From assembly GCA_045632125.1 (NCBI GenBank), contig JAZQWC010000089.1, positions 124,001-188,000 of the forward strand: a stretch of 64,000 bases of DNA, in the 5' to 3' direction. Shown piece by piece: positions 50,196 through 57,630 of this stretch (positions within the stretch are counted from its first letter, which is position 1; each line of letters starts with the position of its first letter). The stretch is from CALWPV01 sp045632125 (GTDB lineage: Bacteria > Bacillota > Clostridia > Lachnospirales > Bianqueaceae). A program made the translations under genes and the position numbers. The notes under the pieces were generated by a model. That model was given only the letters and a program-made list of their open reading frames with translations, was not told the origin of the DNA and made no database searches.

Positions 50196-50843
50196 ATGCA
50201 ATTCGGAAATACACTCATCATTGGCGACAGCTATTCCACCTTCAAAGGATATATCCCGGAAGGCTATGCGCCCTATTATACAAATGAACCCGGTAACACC
50301 GATGTCCGTCACGTGGAGGAAACCTGGTGGCATCAGCTGCAGGCCGAAACCGACTGCCGCATCCTGCTGAACAACAGCTGGTCCGGTTCCACCATCTGCT
50401 ACACCGGCTACAACGACGTGGACTGTTCCCGGTCCTCATCCTTTATTTATCGCCTGAACTGCCTGATTGAACAGGACTTTTTCCTGGAAAATCAGGTGGA
50501 CACCATTCTCGTTTTCGGCGGCACCAACGACAGCTGGGCCGGCGTCGAAAAAGGCAAGCTGCAGTATGGCAGCTGGACTAAAGCAGACCTGCACAAAGTC
50601 CTTCCAGCTGTCAGCTTCCTCATGCACCGTCTGCAAACGGCAGCGCCGCAAGCCAACATCTATTGGATGGTGAACACCGGTCTGAACCGCAAGATTCGAA
50701 AAGGAATGCTGGAAGCCTGTGACCATTACAAGATTCAGCCGATCTGCTTCAGAAGGATCAATAAGACCAGCGGACACCCCACGATCAAAGGAATGAAGGA
50801 TATTAAAAATCAAGTCATCACTTATGTGGAGGAAACAAAATGA
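50196..50843 (+). CDS. SGNH/GDSL hydrolase family protein
   Basis: 215 residues. Block I is IIGDSYS with the nucleophile at S12. LLNNSWSGST supplies the Gly/Asn-containing block II, VFGGTNDSW is block III (GxND) and GHPTIKGM contains the catalytic histidine of block V. There is no signal peptide. Such enzymes deacetylate or hydrolyse esters on sugars and lipids. It overlaps the GH18 gene by 4 nt, which suggests joint action on an acetylated, chitin-like or peptidoglycan-derived sugar inside the cell. Confidence 0.85.
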   Translation: MQFGNTLIIGDSYSTFKGYIPEGYAPYYTNEPGNTDVRHVEETWWHQLQAETDCRILLNNSWSGSTICYTGYNDVDCSRSSSFIYRLNCLIEQDFFLENQVDTILVFGGTNDSWAGVEKGKLQYGSWTKADLHKVLPAVSFLMHRLQTAAPQANIYWMVNTGLNRKIRKGMLEACDHYKIQPICFRRINKTSGHPTIKGMKDIKNQVITYVEETK

Positions 50844-51766
50844 ATCAATTTAAAATCGGAACCTACATCGCCGGCTGGAATGAGGGCGGCATTAAGAAGC
50901 TGCGTTACAACTGTTTAGATTTCATCAACTATGCCTTTGCGGTACCTGCTGAGGATGGCGATATCCGTCCCTTTGCCAATCCTGATTTTGTGCATCAGGT
51001 AGTAAAAGAGGCCCATGAGCATGGTGTGACCATCGTGATCTCAGTGGGCGGCTGGTCCTGGCAGGATGTGCCGTTGGAAGCCACTTTTGAAAAAGCTACT
51101 GAAACACCTGAAAAGATCGAACGTCTGGCTAAGGCTATTACAGCGGTAGTAGATGAGTTCGACTTTGACGGGGCAGACATGGACTGGGAATATCCTCGTA
51201 TTCATACCGCTGCTGCCAATGAAAAACTGTTGGAACTGCTGTCAGCTGCCATGAAGGAAAGAGGAAAACTGTTAACCGCTGCCGTGTTTGCCGGTGTGAG
51301 CGCTTTAGATAATGGAAATGATCATTTGGGTAATTCGGTGAAAGATATTGTATATGGTTTTACCGATCGAGCTTTGGAACTGTTTGATTGGATCAACCTG
51401 ATGGTCTATGATGGCGGCAATGGTGCTCTGCATAGCTCTTATGATTTTGCCCTGCGCAGTGGTCGGATGTGGCGTGATGAACGTAAGGTGCCGGCAGATA
51501 AGCTGGTGCTGGGTGTTCCCTTCTATGGTCGTCCCGGTGGTGCTTATTGGAAGATCTTGGCGGCCCATCCCGATGCGGATCAGCACGACGTAAAGATGAT
51601 GGGTGATATCGAGGCTCATTATAATGGTATTCCCACTTTGCAGGCAAAAACTCGCTTTGCCATGGAAGAATTGGGCGGCGTGATGAGCTGGGAAATCTCG
51701 GAAGATGCTGAAGAAGATGACAAGAGCCTGCTGCTGGCCATGGCCAAAGAGGCAGGAAGAGTATAA
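50840..51766 (+). CDS. Glycoside hydrolase family 18 (chitinase-like)
   Basis: 308 residues, a single TIM-barrel domain. VVISVGGW-like TIVISVGGWSW and the DxxDxDxE motif in FDFDGADMDWEYP (acid Glu at E117) are the GH18 signature, and LVLGVPFYGRPGG and VMSWEISEDAEED complete the barrel. There is no signal peptide or carbohydrate-binding module, so it is an intracellular enzyme probably acting on short GlcNAc oligosaccharides. It starts inside the stop of the SGNH gene. Array D begins about 70 nt after its stop. Confidence 0.9.
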   Translation: MNQFKIGTYIAGWNEGGIKKLRYNCLDFINYAFAVPAEDGDIRPFANPDFVHQVVKEAHEHGVTIVISVGGWSWQDVPLEATFEKATETPEKIERLAKAITAVVDEFDFDGADMDWEYPRIHTAAANEKLLELLSAAMKERGKLLTAAVFAGVSALDNGNDHLGNSVKDIVYGFTDRALELFDWINLMVYDGGNGALHSSYDFALRSGRMWRDERKVPADKLVLGVPFYGRPGGAYWKILAAHPDADQHDVKMMGDIEAHYNGIPTLQAKTRFAMEELGGVMSWEISEDAEEDDKSLLLAMAKEAGRV

Positions 51767-51837
51767 ACAGATAAAGGTGCTGCGATTTTTCAAGCGGAAA
51801 TCAAAGAGTGGCAGTACCGGTGTAAGAGAAAAGTGGT

Positions 51838-52122
51838 TCAGTTACGAAATGAAAATTTTGAAAAATAACTGAATCGTTCTGTTAAGTCTCTTTTTGGAAA
51901 AGTGAATAACTGAATTTATTCAGTTTTTTGGTTTCAAAGGGGGGGAGATTAACTGAAAGATTCAGTTAGTAAGAGGTAGTTGGGAGTTGAATAACTGAAT
52001 ATTTTCAGTTAAAACTAAAAAAACGCTTTTTGTAACTGAACAGGTTCAGTCAAAGTCCGGAGAAATTATGATTGCAACTGAACGCAGCCAATTATGTGGT
52101 TAAAACTAAAAAAGCAACTGAC
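51838..52122. repeat. Inverted-arm tandem array D (8-3/4-8 units, period about 42 nt)
   Basis: Five complete units of TAACTGAA / TTCAGTTA-type arms lie between convergent genes. Left arms start at 51866, 51907, 51950, 51992 and 52033, with loops of 3, 4, 3, 4 and 4 nt. Right arms are TTCTGTTA, TTCAGTTT, TTCAGTTA, TTCAGTTA and TTCAGTCA. A lone right arm (51838) opens the array. Further left arms at 52075 (CAACTGAA, no partner) and 52115 (CAACTGAC, part of the terminator) continue the register. Start-to-start distances are 41, 43, 42, 41, 42 and 40. Spacers of 20-23 nt are unrelated, except that a 15-nt A-rich string at 52008 recurs at 52099. Confidence 0.85.
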
Positions 52123-52147
52123 AATTCAACTCGTCAGTTGCTTTTTT
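52108..52147. terminator. Bidirectional terminator, last element of array D
   Basis: A perfect 15-bp stem: AAAAAAGCAACTGAC / GTCAGTTGCTTTTTT with a 10-nt loop. It serves glpK from the right. Its core CAACTGAC is a variant of the array's arm and falls in register with it. Confidence 0.9.
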
Positions 52148-52163
52148 GATTTATGAAATGACT

Positions 52164-53636
52164 TTAAGCCTGACCAATGGTCTCCAGCCAGCCCTGATAC
52201 AAAGCAGAGGCGTCTTCCGGCTTCATCTGCGGATATAGGCGGCGGCTTTCTGTTACCATAGCCTGAAGTGCCTGCTGGTCGGGCCAGATACCCATAACCA
52301 AACCGGCCATGAAAGCAGTGCCCAGGGCAGTTACCTCAGGATTGGCGGTCTTGCTCACAGGGATCTGCAGAATGTCGCTCTGGAACTGCATGAGGAAATC
52401 GTTGGCACTCATGCCGCCATCCACACGCAGCGATTTGCAAGGTAGGCCCATCTCGCGTTCCATGGCGCCCACAACATCGGTTACACGATAGGCCACGCTC
52501 TCCAAAGCCGCACGCACAATGTGGGCAGCGGTGGTTTTGCGAGTCATGCCATGGATGCTGGCACGGCGGCCATTCTCCCACCAGGGAGCACCCAAACCTT
52601 GGAAGGTGGATACAAAATACACACCATCGGAACTGGGTACCGACTCAGCCAAAGCCTGAGAGTCGGAAGCTTTTTCAATCACACCAAGGTTATCGCGCAG
52701 CCACTGGATCGCTGCACCGGCCATAAAGATGCTGCCCTCAAAGGCATAGCGTACCTGACCATTCAAGCCCCAGGCCACAGTGGTCAGCAGACCATTGCCG
52801 GAGAACAAAGGATCCGAACCGATGTTAGAAAGAATAAAAGCACCGGTACCATAGGTACACTTGGCTTCACTTTTTTCAAAACATAGCTGGCCGAACAACG
52901 CCGATTGCTGGTCACCTAGCACCGCGCGGATCGGGATCTCGCCGCCCAAATAGGAGGCATCCAGCATACCAAAATCGGAACCGCTTTCCTGCACACGGGG
53001 CAGGTTGGCGCGGGTCAAACCGAAAAAGTCTAAAAGTTCTTCATCCCAATCCAGAGTATGTATATTGAACAACATGGTACGGGAAGCATTGGAATAGTCG
53101 GTGGCATACACACGGCCACAAGTAGCTTTGTAGATCAGCCAAGTATCGATGGTGCCAAACAGCAGATCGCCGGAGGCCGCCATTTCACGGGCGCCGGGCA
53201 CATTCTGCAGTAGCCACTGGATCTTGGTAGCAGAGAAGTATGCATCCGGCAGCAGACCGGTCTTCTTTTGGAACCATTCATACAAACCGCGGGCCTTCAG
53301 CTGCTCGCAGGTCTCTTCGGTACGGCGGCACTGCCATACGATCGCAGGGTAAATAGGCTCGCCGCTGCGGCGGTCCCAAGCAATCAAAGTCTCGCGCTGA
53401 TTCGTAATTCCAAGGCAGGCAACATCGGATGCTTGCAGCGACAGCTGCTCCAACAGACGGCGGCAAACGGAAATCTGATTCTCCCAAATTTCGATGGGAT
53501 CTTCCTCCACCCAGCCAGCGTGGGGATAAAACTGATGAATTTCCTCCTGACACATGCCCACGGTGCGTCCCTGCTCATCGAACAGCAGGGCGCGCACGCT
53601 GGTGGTGCCGGAGTCGAGGGATAAAATATAAGCCAT
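52164..53636 (-). CDS. glpK: Glycerol kinase
   Basis: 490 residues, FGGY family, full length. SLDSGTTSVRALLFDEQG (phosphate loop), LGITNQRETLIAWDRRSGEP, the GVLGDQQSALFGQ-like RAVLGDQQSALFGQ segment, KCTYGTGAFILSN and LRVDGGMSANDFLMQFQ are GlpK signatures. The enzyme makes glycerol 3-phosphate from glycerol and ATP in the cytoplasm. No glpF or glpD is adjacent; upstream and probably co-transcribed is the polyphosphate phosphotransferase gene (65-nt gap). The start is at 53636 with TGGAGAA upstream. Confidence 0.93.
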   Translation of the reverse strand: MAYILSLDSGTTSVRALLFDEQGRTVGMCQEEIHQFYPHAGWVEEDPIEIWENQISVCRRLLEQLSLQASDVACLGITNQRETLIAWDRRSGEPIYPAIVWQCRRTEETCEQLKARGLYEWFQKKTGLLPDAYFSATKIQWLLQNVPGAREMAASGDLLFGTIDTWLIYKATCGRVYATDYSNASRTMLFNIHTLDWDEELLDFFGLTRANLPRVQESGSDFGMLDASYLGGEIPIRAVLGDQQSALFGQLCFEKSEAKCTYGTGAFILSNIGSDPLFSGNGLLTTVAWGLNGQVRYAFEGSIFMAGAAIQWLRDNLGVIEKASDSQALAESVPSSDGVYFVSTFQGLGAPWWENGRRASIHGMTRKTTAAHIVRAALESVAYRVTDVVGAMEREMGLPCKSLRVDGGMSANDFLMQFQSDILQIPVSKTANPEVTALGTAFMAGLVMGIWPDQQALQAMVTESRRLYPQMKPEDASALYQGWLETIGQA

Positions 53637-53701
53637 AATGATTCTCCATATGTGTCCGCTATGCAAGGGCATGCGGGGATGTGCCGCGGGGCGGCAAAAA
53701 G

Positions 53702-55198
53702 TTATTGTTTCAAACGTTGCTCAATTGCATCAACAACGGTCTCTAAAACCTTGATGCGGGCGTAATACTTGCTGTTGGCTTCAACGATGATCCAGGGAGC
53801 GTAGGTGGTGGAGGTGCGTACCAGCATCTCGTCCACGGCTACTTCGTACTGATCCCATTTAGCGCGGTTGCGCCAGTCTTCATCGGTGATCTTCCACTGT
53901 TTGTCGGGTGTGTTCTGACGCTCGGTAAAGCGGCGTTCCTGCTCGTCTTTGTCAATGTGCATCCAGAACTTCAGCACGATGGCGCCGCTGTTGGCCCAGC
54001 TGGCTTCCATATTATTGATTTCTTTATAAGCTCTGCGCCATTCGTTTTCGGAGCAGAAGCCTTCCAAACGTTCTACCATTACGCGGCCATACCAGGAACG
54101 GTCGAAGATGCCCACATGACCAGCCTTGGGAACAGCCGTCCAGAAGCGCCACATGTGGTGCATAGATTTTTCGATATCGTTGGGGGCCGAGATGGGAGTT
54201 ACTGCATAGCCGCGGGGGTCCATGGCCTGGGTCAGACGCTTAATGGCGCCGCCCTTGCCGCCGGCATCCCAACCTTCAAAGGCCAGGATCACGGGGATAC
54301 GCTGGCGGTATAGCTCGCTGTGCAGCTTGGTCAGTTTCTTTTGCAGCTCTTTCAGGCGTTTCTGGTATTCAGGCTTGGTCAAGGTCTTGGTCAGATCCAC
54401 ACCGGCCAGAGCGGAGGCGCGGAAGGTGTCAGGATGGATCTGTGCGCTTTCCTCAGCGCTCACCTTAGGACGGGCCGCACGGGCATCGGCAGCGGCAATG
54501 GCATCTTCTAGACGTTTTACAACAGTGGAAGCAATCTTGGCGGAGGCATATTCCTTATCCTCGGCTTCGATGATGGTCCAGGGAGCATTATCGCGGTCGG
54601 TCTTTTCCAGAGCCTCTTCAGCCAACTGGAAATATTCGTCGTATTGTTCGTTGCGCTTCCAGTCGTCGGCGGTTACGCGCCAAGCAGTCTCTTTGGAGTC
54701 TTCCAACTTCTTGAAGCGTTTTTTCTGTTCCTTTTGGGAGATCACCAGGAAGAATTTGATGAGGATCATGTTGTCGTCGGTGAGTACTTCTTCGAAGGAG
54801 TTGATCTCGTCGAAGGCAGTGGCCAGACTCTTTTTGCCGGTCTTGCCGTCGAAACGGTCATTCAGCAGAATGCGGTACCAGCTGCGGTCCAAAATGGAAA
54901 TACGGCCTTTGCCGGGCAGGGTATTCCAAAAACGCCACAGGAAAGGATAGTATTTTTCTTCAGGAGTCTCCTGCTGGGTGGTATATACTTTAAAGCCGCG
55001 GGGATCCAGGGGTTCGATGAGGCGGTTGATCATGGTGCCTTTGCCGGCGGCGCCCAAGCCTTCAAATACGATGGCTACGGGAATCTTTTTCTCCTTACAG
55101 ATGCGCTGCAGACGTCCCAGCTTGGCATCCAGCTCTTCCATGAGAGCTTTGTATTCTTTTTTGTCCAATTTCTTCGATAAGTCGATCTTTTCTAGCAT
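53702..55198 (-). CDS. pap: Polyphosphate:AMP phosphotransferase (two PPK2 domains)
   Basis: 498 residues with two tandem PPK2 kinase domains. The first has VFEGLGAAGKGTMINRL and LDRSWYRILLNDR; the second has AFEGWDAGGKGGAIKRL and FDRSWYGRVMVERLEGF. This two-domain plan is that of class II PPK2 enzymes (Pap), which phosphorylate AMP to ADP with polyphosphate. Motifs in the second half look more complete, in line with it being the catalytic half. The start at 55198 has AGGAGG upstream, and a minus-strand sigma-A promoter lies at 55301-55329. It probably shares a transcript with glpK. Confidence 0.88.
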   Translation of the reverse strand: MLEKIDLSKKLDKKEYKALMEELDAKLGRLQRICKEKKIPVAIVFEGLGAAGKGTMINRLIEPLDPRGFKVYTTQQETPEEKYYPFLWRFWNTLPGKGRISILDRSWYRILLNDRFDGKTGKKSLATAFDEINSFEEVLTDDNMILIKFFLVISQKEQKKRFKKLEDSKETAWRVTADDWKRNEQYDEYFQLAEEALEKTDRDNAPWTIIEAEDKEYASAKIASTVVKRLEDAIAAADARAARPKVSAEESAQIHPDTFRASALAGVDLTKTLTKPEYQKRLKELQKKLTKLHSELYRQRIPVILAFEGWDAGGKGGAIKRLTQAMDPRGYAVTPISAPNDIEKSMHHMWRFWTAVPKAGHVGIFDRSWYGRVMVERLEGFCSENEWRRAYKEINNMEASWANSGAIVLKFWMHIDKDEQERRFTERQNTPDKQWKITDEDWRNRAKWDQYEVAVDEMLVRTSTTYAPWIIVEANSKYYARIKVLETVVDAIEQRLKQ

Positions 55199-55300
55199 AA
55201 TGTGCCTCCTGATTGTCGCGCTTGCGCGGGAAAATGACGACGCAGAGCGCAGGAAAATCTTGGTCATGATGACCAAATATCTACGTTATGATTTCCAATT

Positions 55301-55329
55301 ATTGTACCAGATATACAAGGGAAAAGCAA
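55301..55329 (-). promoter_or_regulatory. Sigma-A promoter of the pap-glpK transcript
   Basis: On the minus strand: TTGCTT, 17-nt spacer, TACAAT, about 100 nt before the pap start. Upstream, TCGCTGTGC / GCACAGCGA (55349-55376) forms a 9-bp hairpin. Confidence 0.6.
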
Positions 55330-55399
55330 GGGGCGAAAATACTTTTGTCGCTGTGCGACCAACTTTGCACAGCGAAGCAGGGAAGTCAAGTGTTTTGAC

Positions 55400-55429
55400 A
55401 AAAGAAAACCGCTCCGGACTTCGGAGCGG
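55400..55429 (-). terminator. Terminator after the CDF transporter gene
   Basis: CCGCTCCG / CGGAGCGG stem with loop of 5 nt; on the minus strand it is followed by a T-rich run (complement of the A-rich stretch at 55400-55408). Confidence 0.8.
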
Positions 55430-55437
55430 AATCGCGT

Positions 55438-56616
55438 TTAATGGTAGGGGCGGTCGATGCTGATGACGGCGTAGTAGCGGTCGGTGGCATCGGTTTCCGG
55501 CTGCATGGCTTCGATCTTGGCAGTCAGACGATTTTTGACATCATCGGCTTCCAAAGAAAAGGGAACCACTGCATCGAAGATGATGTTGGTGTGAGTCTCA
55601 CCAGTGACCACGCGAAAATCGTGGATACCAATCTCGGGGGCGATCTCCTCGGCGAAGATCATGACCTTTGCTTTAAGCTTGGAGGTGATGGCATCATCCA
55701 CAGCCAGCGGATCCAGATGGATTACTGCGTCGCAGCCCAGTTGTTCTTTTAACTCACGCTCCAAATTATCGATGGTATCGTGAGCCATTAGAATATCGAT
55801 GTTCATGGGAACTTCGGCGTGGAGGGAGATCATCTGACGGCCGGGGCCGTAATCGTGGATGATCAGGTCGTGGATGCCGGTAACGATGGAAGAATCCATG
55901 ACGATGGACTGGATCTTTTGAATGAATTCGGGCTCAGGGGCCTGACCCAGCAGAGGTCCAAGGGTGTCTTTGGCGGCGTTGTAACCGGCAAAGAGGATGA
56001 GGGCGGATACAGCCAGACCGCAGTAGCCATCTAGGGCAAGGCCGGTGTAGTGACCCACCAGAGAGCAGATCAAAACCACGGTGGTGGAGGCCATGTCGCT
56101 TAAACAGTCGGTGCCGGTGGCCTTCATGGCGGCGGAATCGATCTTGCTAGCAGTACGGTTGTTGTACAAAGCCATATAGCCTTTGATGGCAATGGACGCT
56201 AACAGGATGATGGCACTGATTAGAGTGAGACCGGTGGCCTCAGGATTCAGGATCTTGTCGAAAGAGGTCTGGGCCAGTTCCACACCCATGAGCATGATCA
56301 GGGCGGCTACGATGAGGCCGCTGATGTATTCGATACGGCCGTGGCCGAAGGGGTGATCCAGGTCGGGCTTTTGACCAGCCATTTTGAATCCAATGAGGGT
56401 GATCAAGGAAGAGCCGGCATCGGACAGGTTGTTGAAGGCATCGGCAGTGATGGCGATGGAACCGGTGAGAGCACCTGCCAGATATTTACCGGCGAAGAGC
56501 ACAAGGTTCAGCAGGATGCCCAGGAGTCCGCAGAGCATGCCATAGGCTTGACGCACCTTAGGGGCCTTGTAGTTTTTATGATCTTTAATGAAAAATTTAG
56601 CAAGTAGGGTAAGCAA
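55438..56616 (-). CDS. Cation diffusion facilitator family transporter
   Basis: 392 residues. Six membrane helices carry the CDF metal sites: TADAFNNLSDAGSS in helix 2, the HPFGHGRIEYISGL loop and TDCLSDMASTT in helix 5. A C-terminal cytoplasmic region is longer than usual and seems to hold two ferredoxin-like parts (ISLHAEVPMNIDILMAHDTI and then TNIIFDAVVPFSLEADDV). CDF proteins export Zn, Mn, Fe or Co with proton antiport. The metal cannot be decided; the helix 2 and 5 DxxxD and DxxxD-like sets are compatible with Mn or Zn. Confidence 0.9.
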   Translation of the reverse strand: MLTLLAKFFIKDHKNYKAPKVRQAYGMLCGLLGILLNLVLFAGKYLAGALTGSIAITADAFNNLSDAGSSLITLIGFKMAGQKPDLDHPFGHGRIEYISGLIVAALIMLMGVELAQTSFDKILNPEATGLTLISAIILLASIAIKGYMALYNNRTASKIDSAAMKATGTDCLSDMASTTVVLICSLVGHYTGLALDGYCGLAVSALILFAGYNAAKDTLGPLLGQAPEPEFIQKIQSIVMDSSIVTGIHDLIIHDYGPGRQMISLHAEVPMNIDILMAHDTIDNLERELKEQLGCDAVIHLDPLAVDDAITSKLKAKVMIFAEEIAPEIGIHDFRVVTGETHTNIIFDAVVPFSLEADDVKNRLTAKIEAMQPETDATDRYYAVISIDRPYH

Positions 56617-56650
56617 TGTAAAATCTCCTTATCTGTATGTAAAACTAAAA

Positions 56651-57622
56651 TTAGCCTTCTTCAGTTGCCGGGGGCAGATTGCCGAAGCCTTGTAAATGAT
56701 TTAAACTTCCATAACGAGCCTGCAGCAGCTGCCATTCATCTTCATTATAAAAGCGACAGTTTCCGCGGCCAAAGTCGATGGCCACCTGCAGCATGAAGCG
56801 GGCGGCGTTTTCGATGTCATTCAAATGGCTGGCGTTGGTGGCGCAACCGGGCACCGCAGTCTGGGCGGTGATGGCTACACCCACCACGGGAGCATGGGTG
56901 GCACAGCTGGGCTGCAGAATACTATTCAAATGGCTCACTCCGTTGCCGTAGGGGGTGATGTCCTGAGTCGCCAGAGGAAAGACATAGGGCAGTTCACCGG
57001 TGGTGATCTCCATAATATTCAGTAGATCATCTGCCACGGGCAAAATGTAGCCCTGCATTACGGTGTTGGAAATGGCAAAGCCGCGGTGATTGATCACCCG
57101 GTTGCCCTTGGTGGTATCCACCGACAAGATGGCATCCAGTTCGGGAGTTACTTCCTCCACATTCGACTGCTGCATGGTGATGTGAGAGCCCATGAAGGGC
57201 ACAGGTTTGTGGGGCATGGTGGGCGAGTTGGGGCACACATGGGTGGAAATGAAAACATCTCCCTCCAGGCGATCGCCTTTGTTTTTCATATCCAGCAGCT
57301 TGGCCGCTAAGGCCAAAGCGCAGAGGGCTCCGTCACCGTCGGACACAAAGCCGAGCTGTTCAGGGCGGGCTCCAATGCCGCCCAGTCGGCCTAAAAGGCC
57401 TATGGTCGGGGCTGAGCCGCCGCTCATTTTTCCGGCTGAGCCGGGGATCCAGATGCGTACCATGTCAGTCTTGCCAGGTACACCGCCGGCATTTCCGTAG
57501 AGCGGATAGGTTTCTACTTTGGCCTCGGGATCGATGGCCAGCAGATAGTCTCGCACAGCCGGTCCGTTGGCGCTGGCGGTGTCGAGAAGTTCGTAGACAT
57601 CTAAAAGTTGTTTGTATAGCAT
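56651..57622 (-). CDS. DUF1177 family protein
   Basis: 323 residues. SAGKMSGGSAPTIGLLGRLGG, GDVFISTHVCPNSPTMPHKP, DAILSVDTTKGNRVINHRGF and CATNASHLNDIENAARF match the DUF1177 family as I know it. The function is unknown; a hydrolase- or peptidase-like fold has been suggested from the conserved His and Asp residues. It lies 8 nt downstream of the beta-mannosidase gene and 34 nt upstream of the CDF gene, all leftward, probably one transcript. GAGGTAATCC stands before the ATG. Confidence 0.75.
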   Translation of the reverse strand: MLYKQLLDVYELLDTASANGPAVRDYLLAIDPEAKVETYPLYGNAGGVPGKTDMVRIWIPGSAGKMSGGSAPTIGLLGRLGGIGARPEQLGFVSDGDGALCALALAAKLLDMKNKGDRLEGDVFISTHVCPNSPTMPHKPVPFMGSHITMQQSNVEEVTPELDAILSVDTTKGNRVINHRGFAISNTVMQGYILPVADDLLNIMEITTGELPYVFPLATQDITPYGNGVSHLNSILQPSCATHAPVVGVAITAQTAVPGCATNASHLNDIENAARFMLQVAIDFGRGNCRFYNEDEWQLLQARYGSLNHLQGFGNLPPATEEG

Positions 57623-57630
57623 GGATTACC

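Noticed and set aside
7219..52122. TIGR-type (dual-repeat) guide arrays
   Set aside because: The dual-repeat, dual-spacer plan is superficially similar, but arms here are complementary to each other, unit lengths differ from those I recall for TIGR units, and no Nop58-like Tas gene is in the window. Kept only as a comparison.
52108..52147. Integron attC-like site
   Set aside because: No R-core or L-core sequences and no integrase; the perfect stem with A and T runs is a standard bidirectional terminator.
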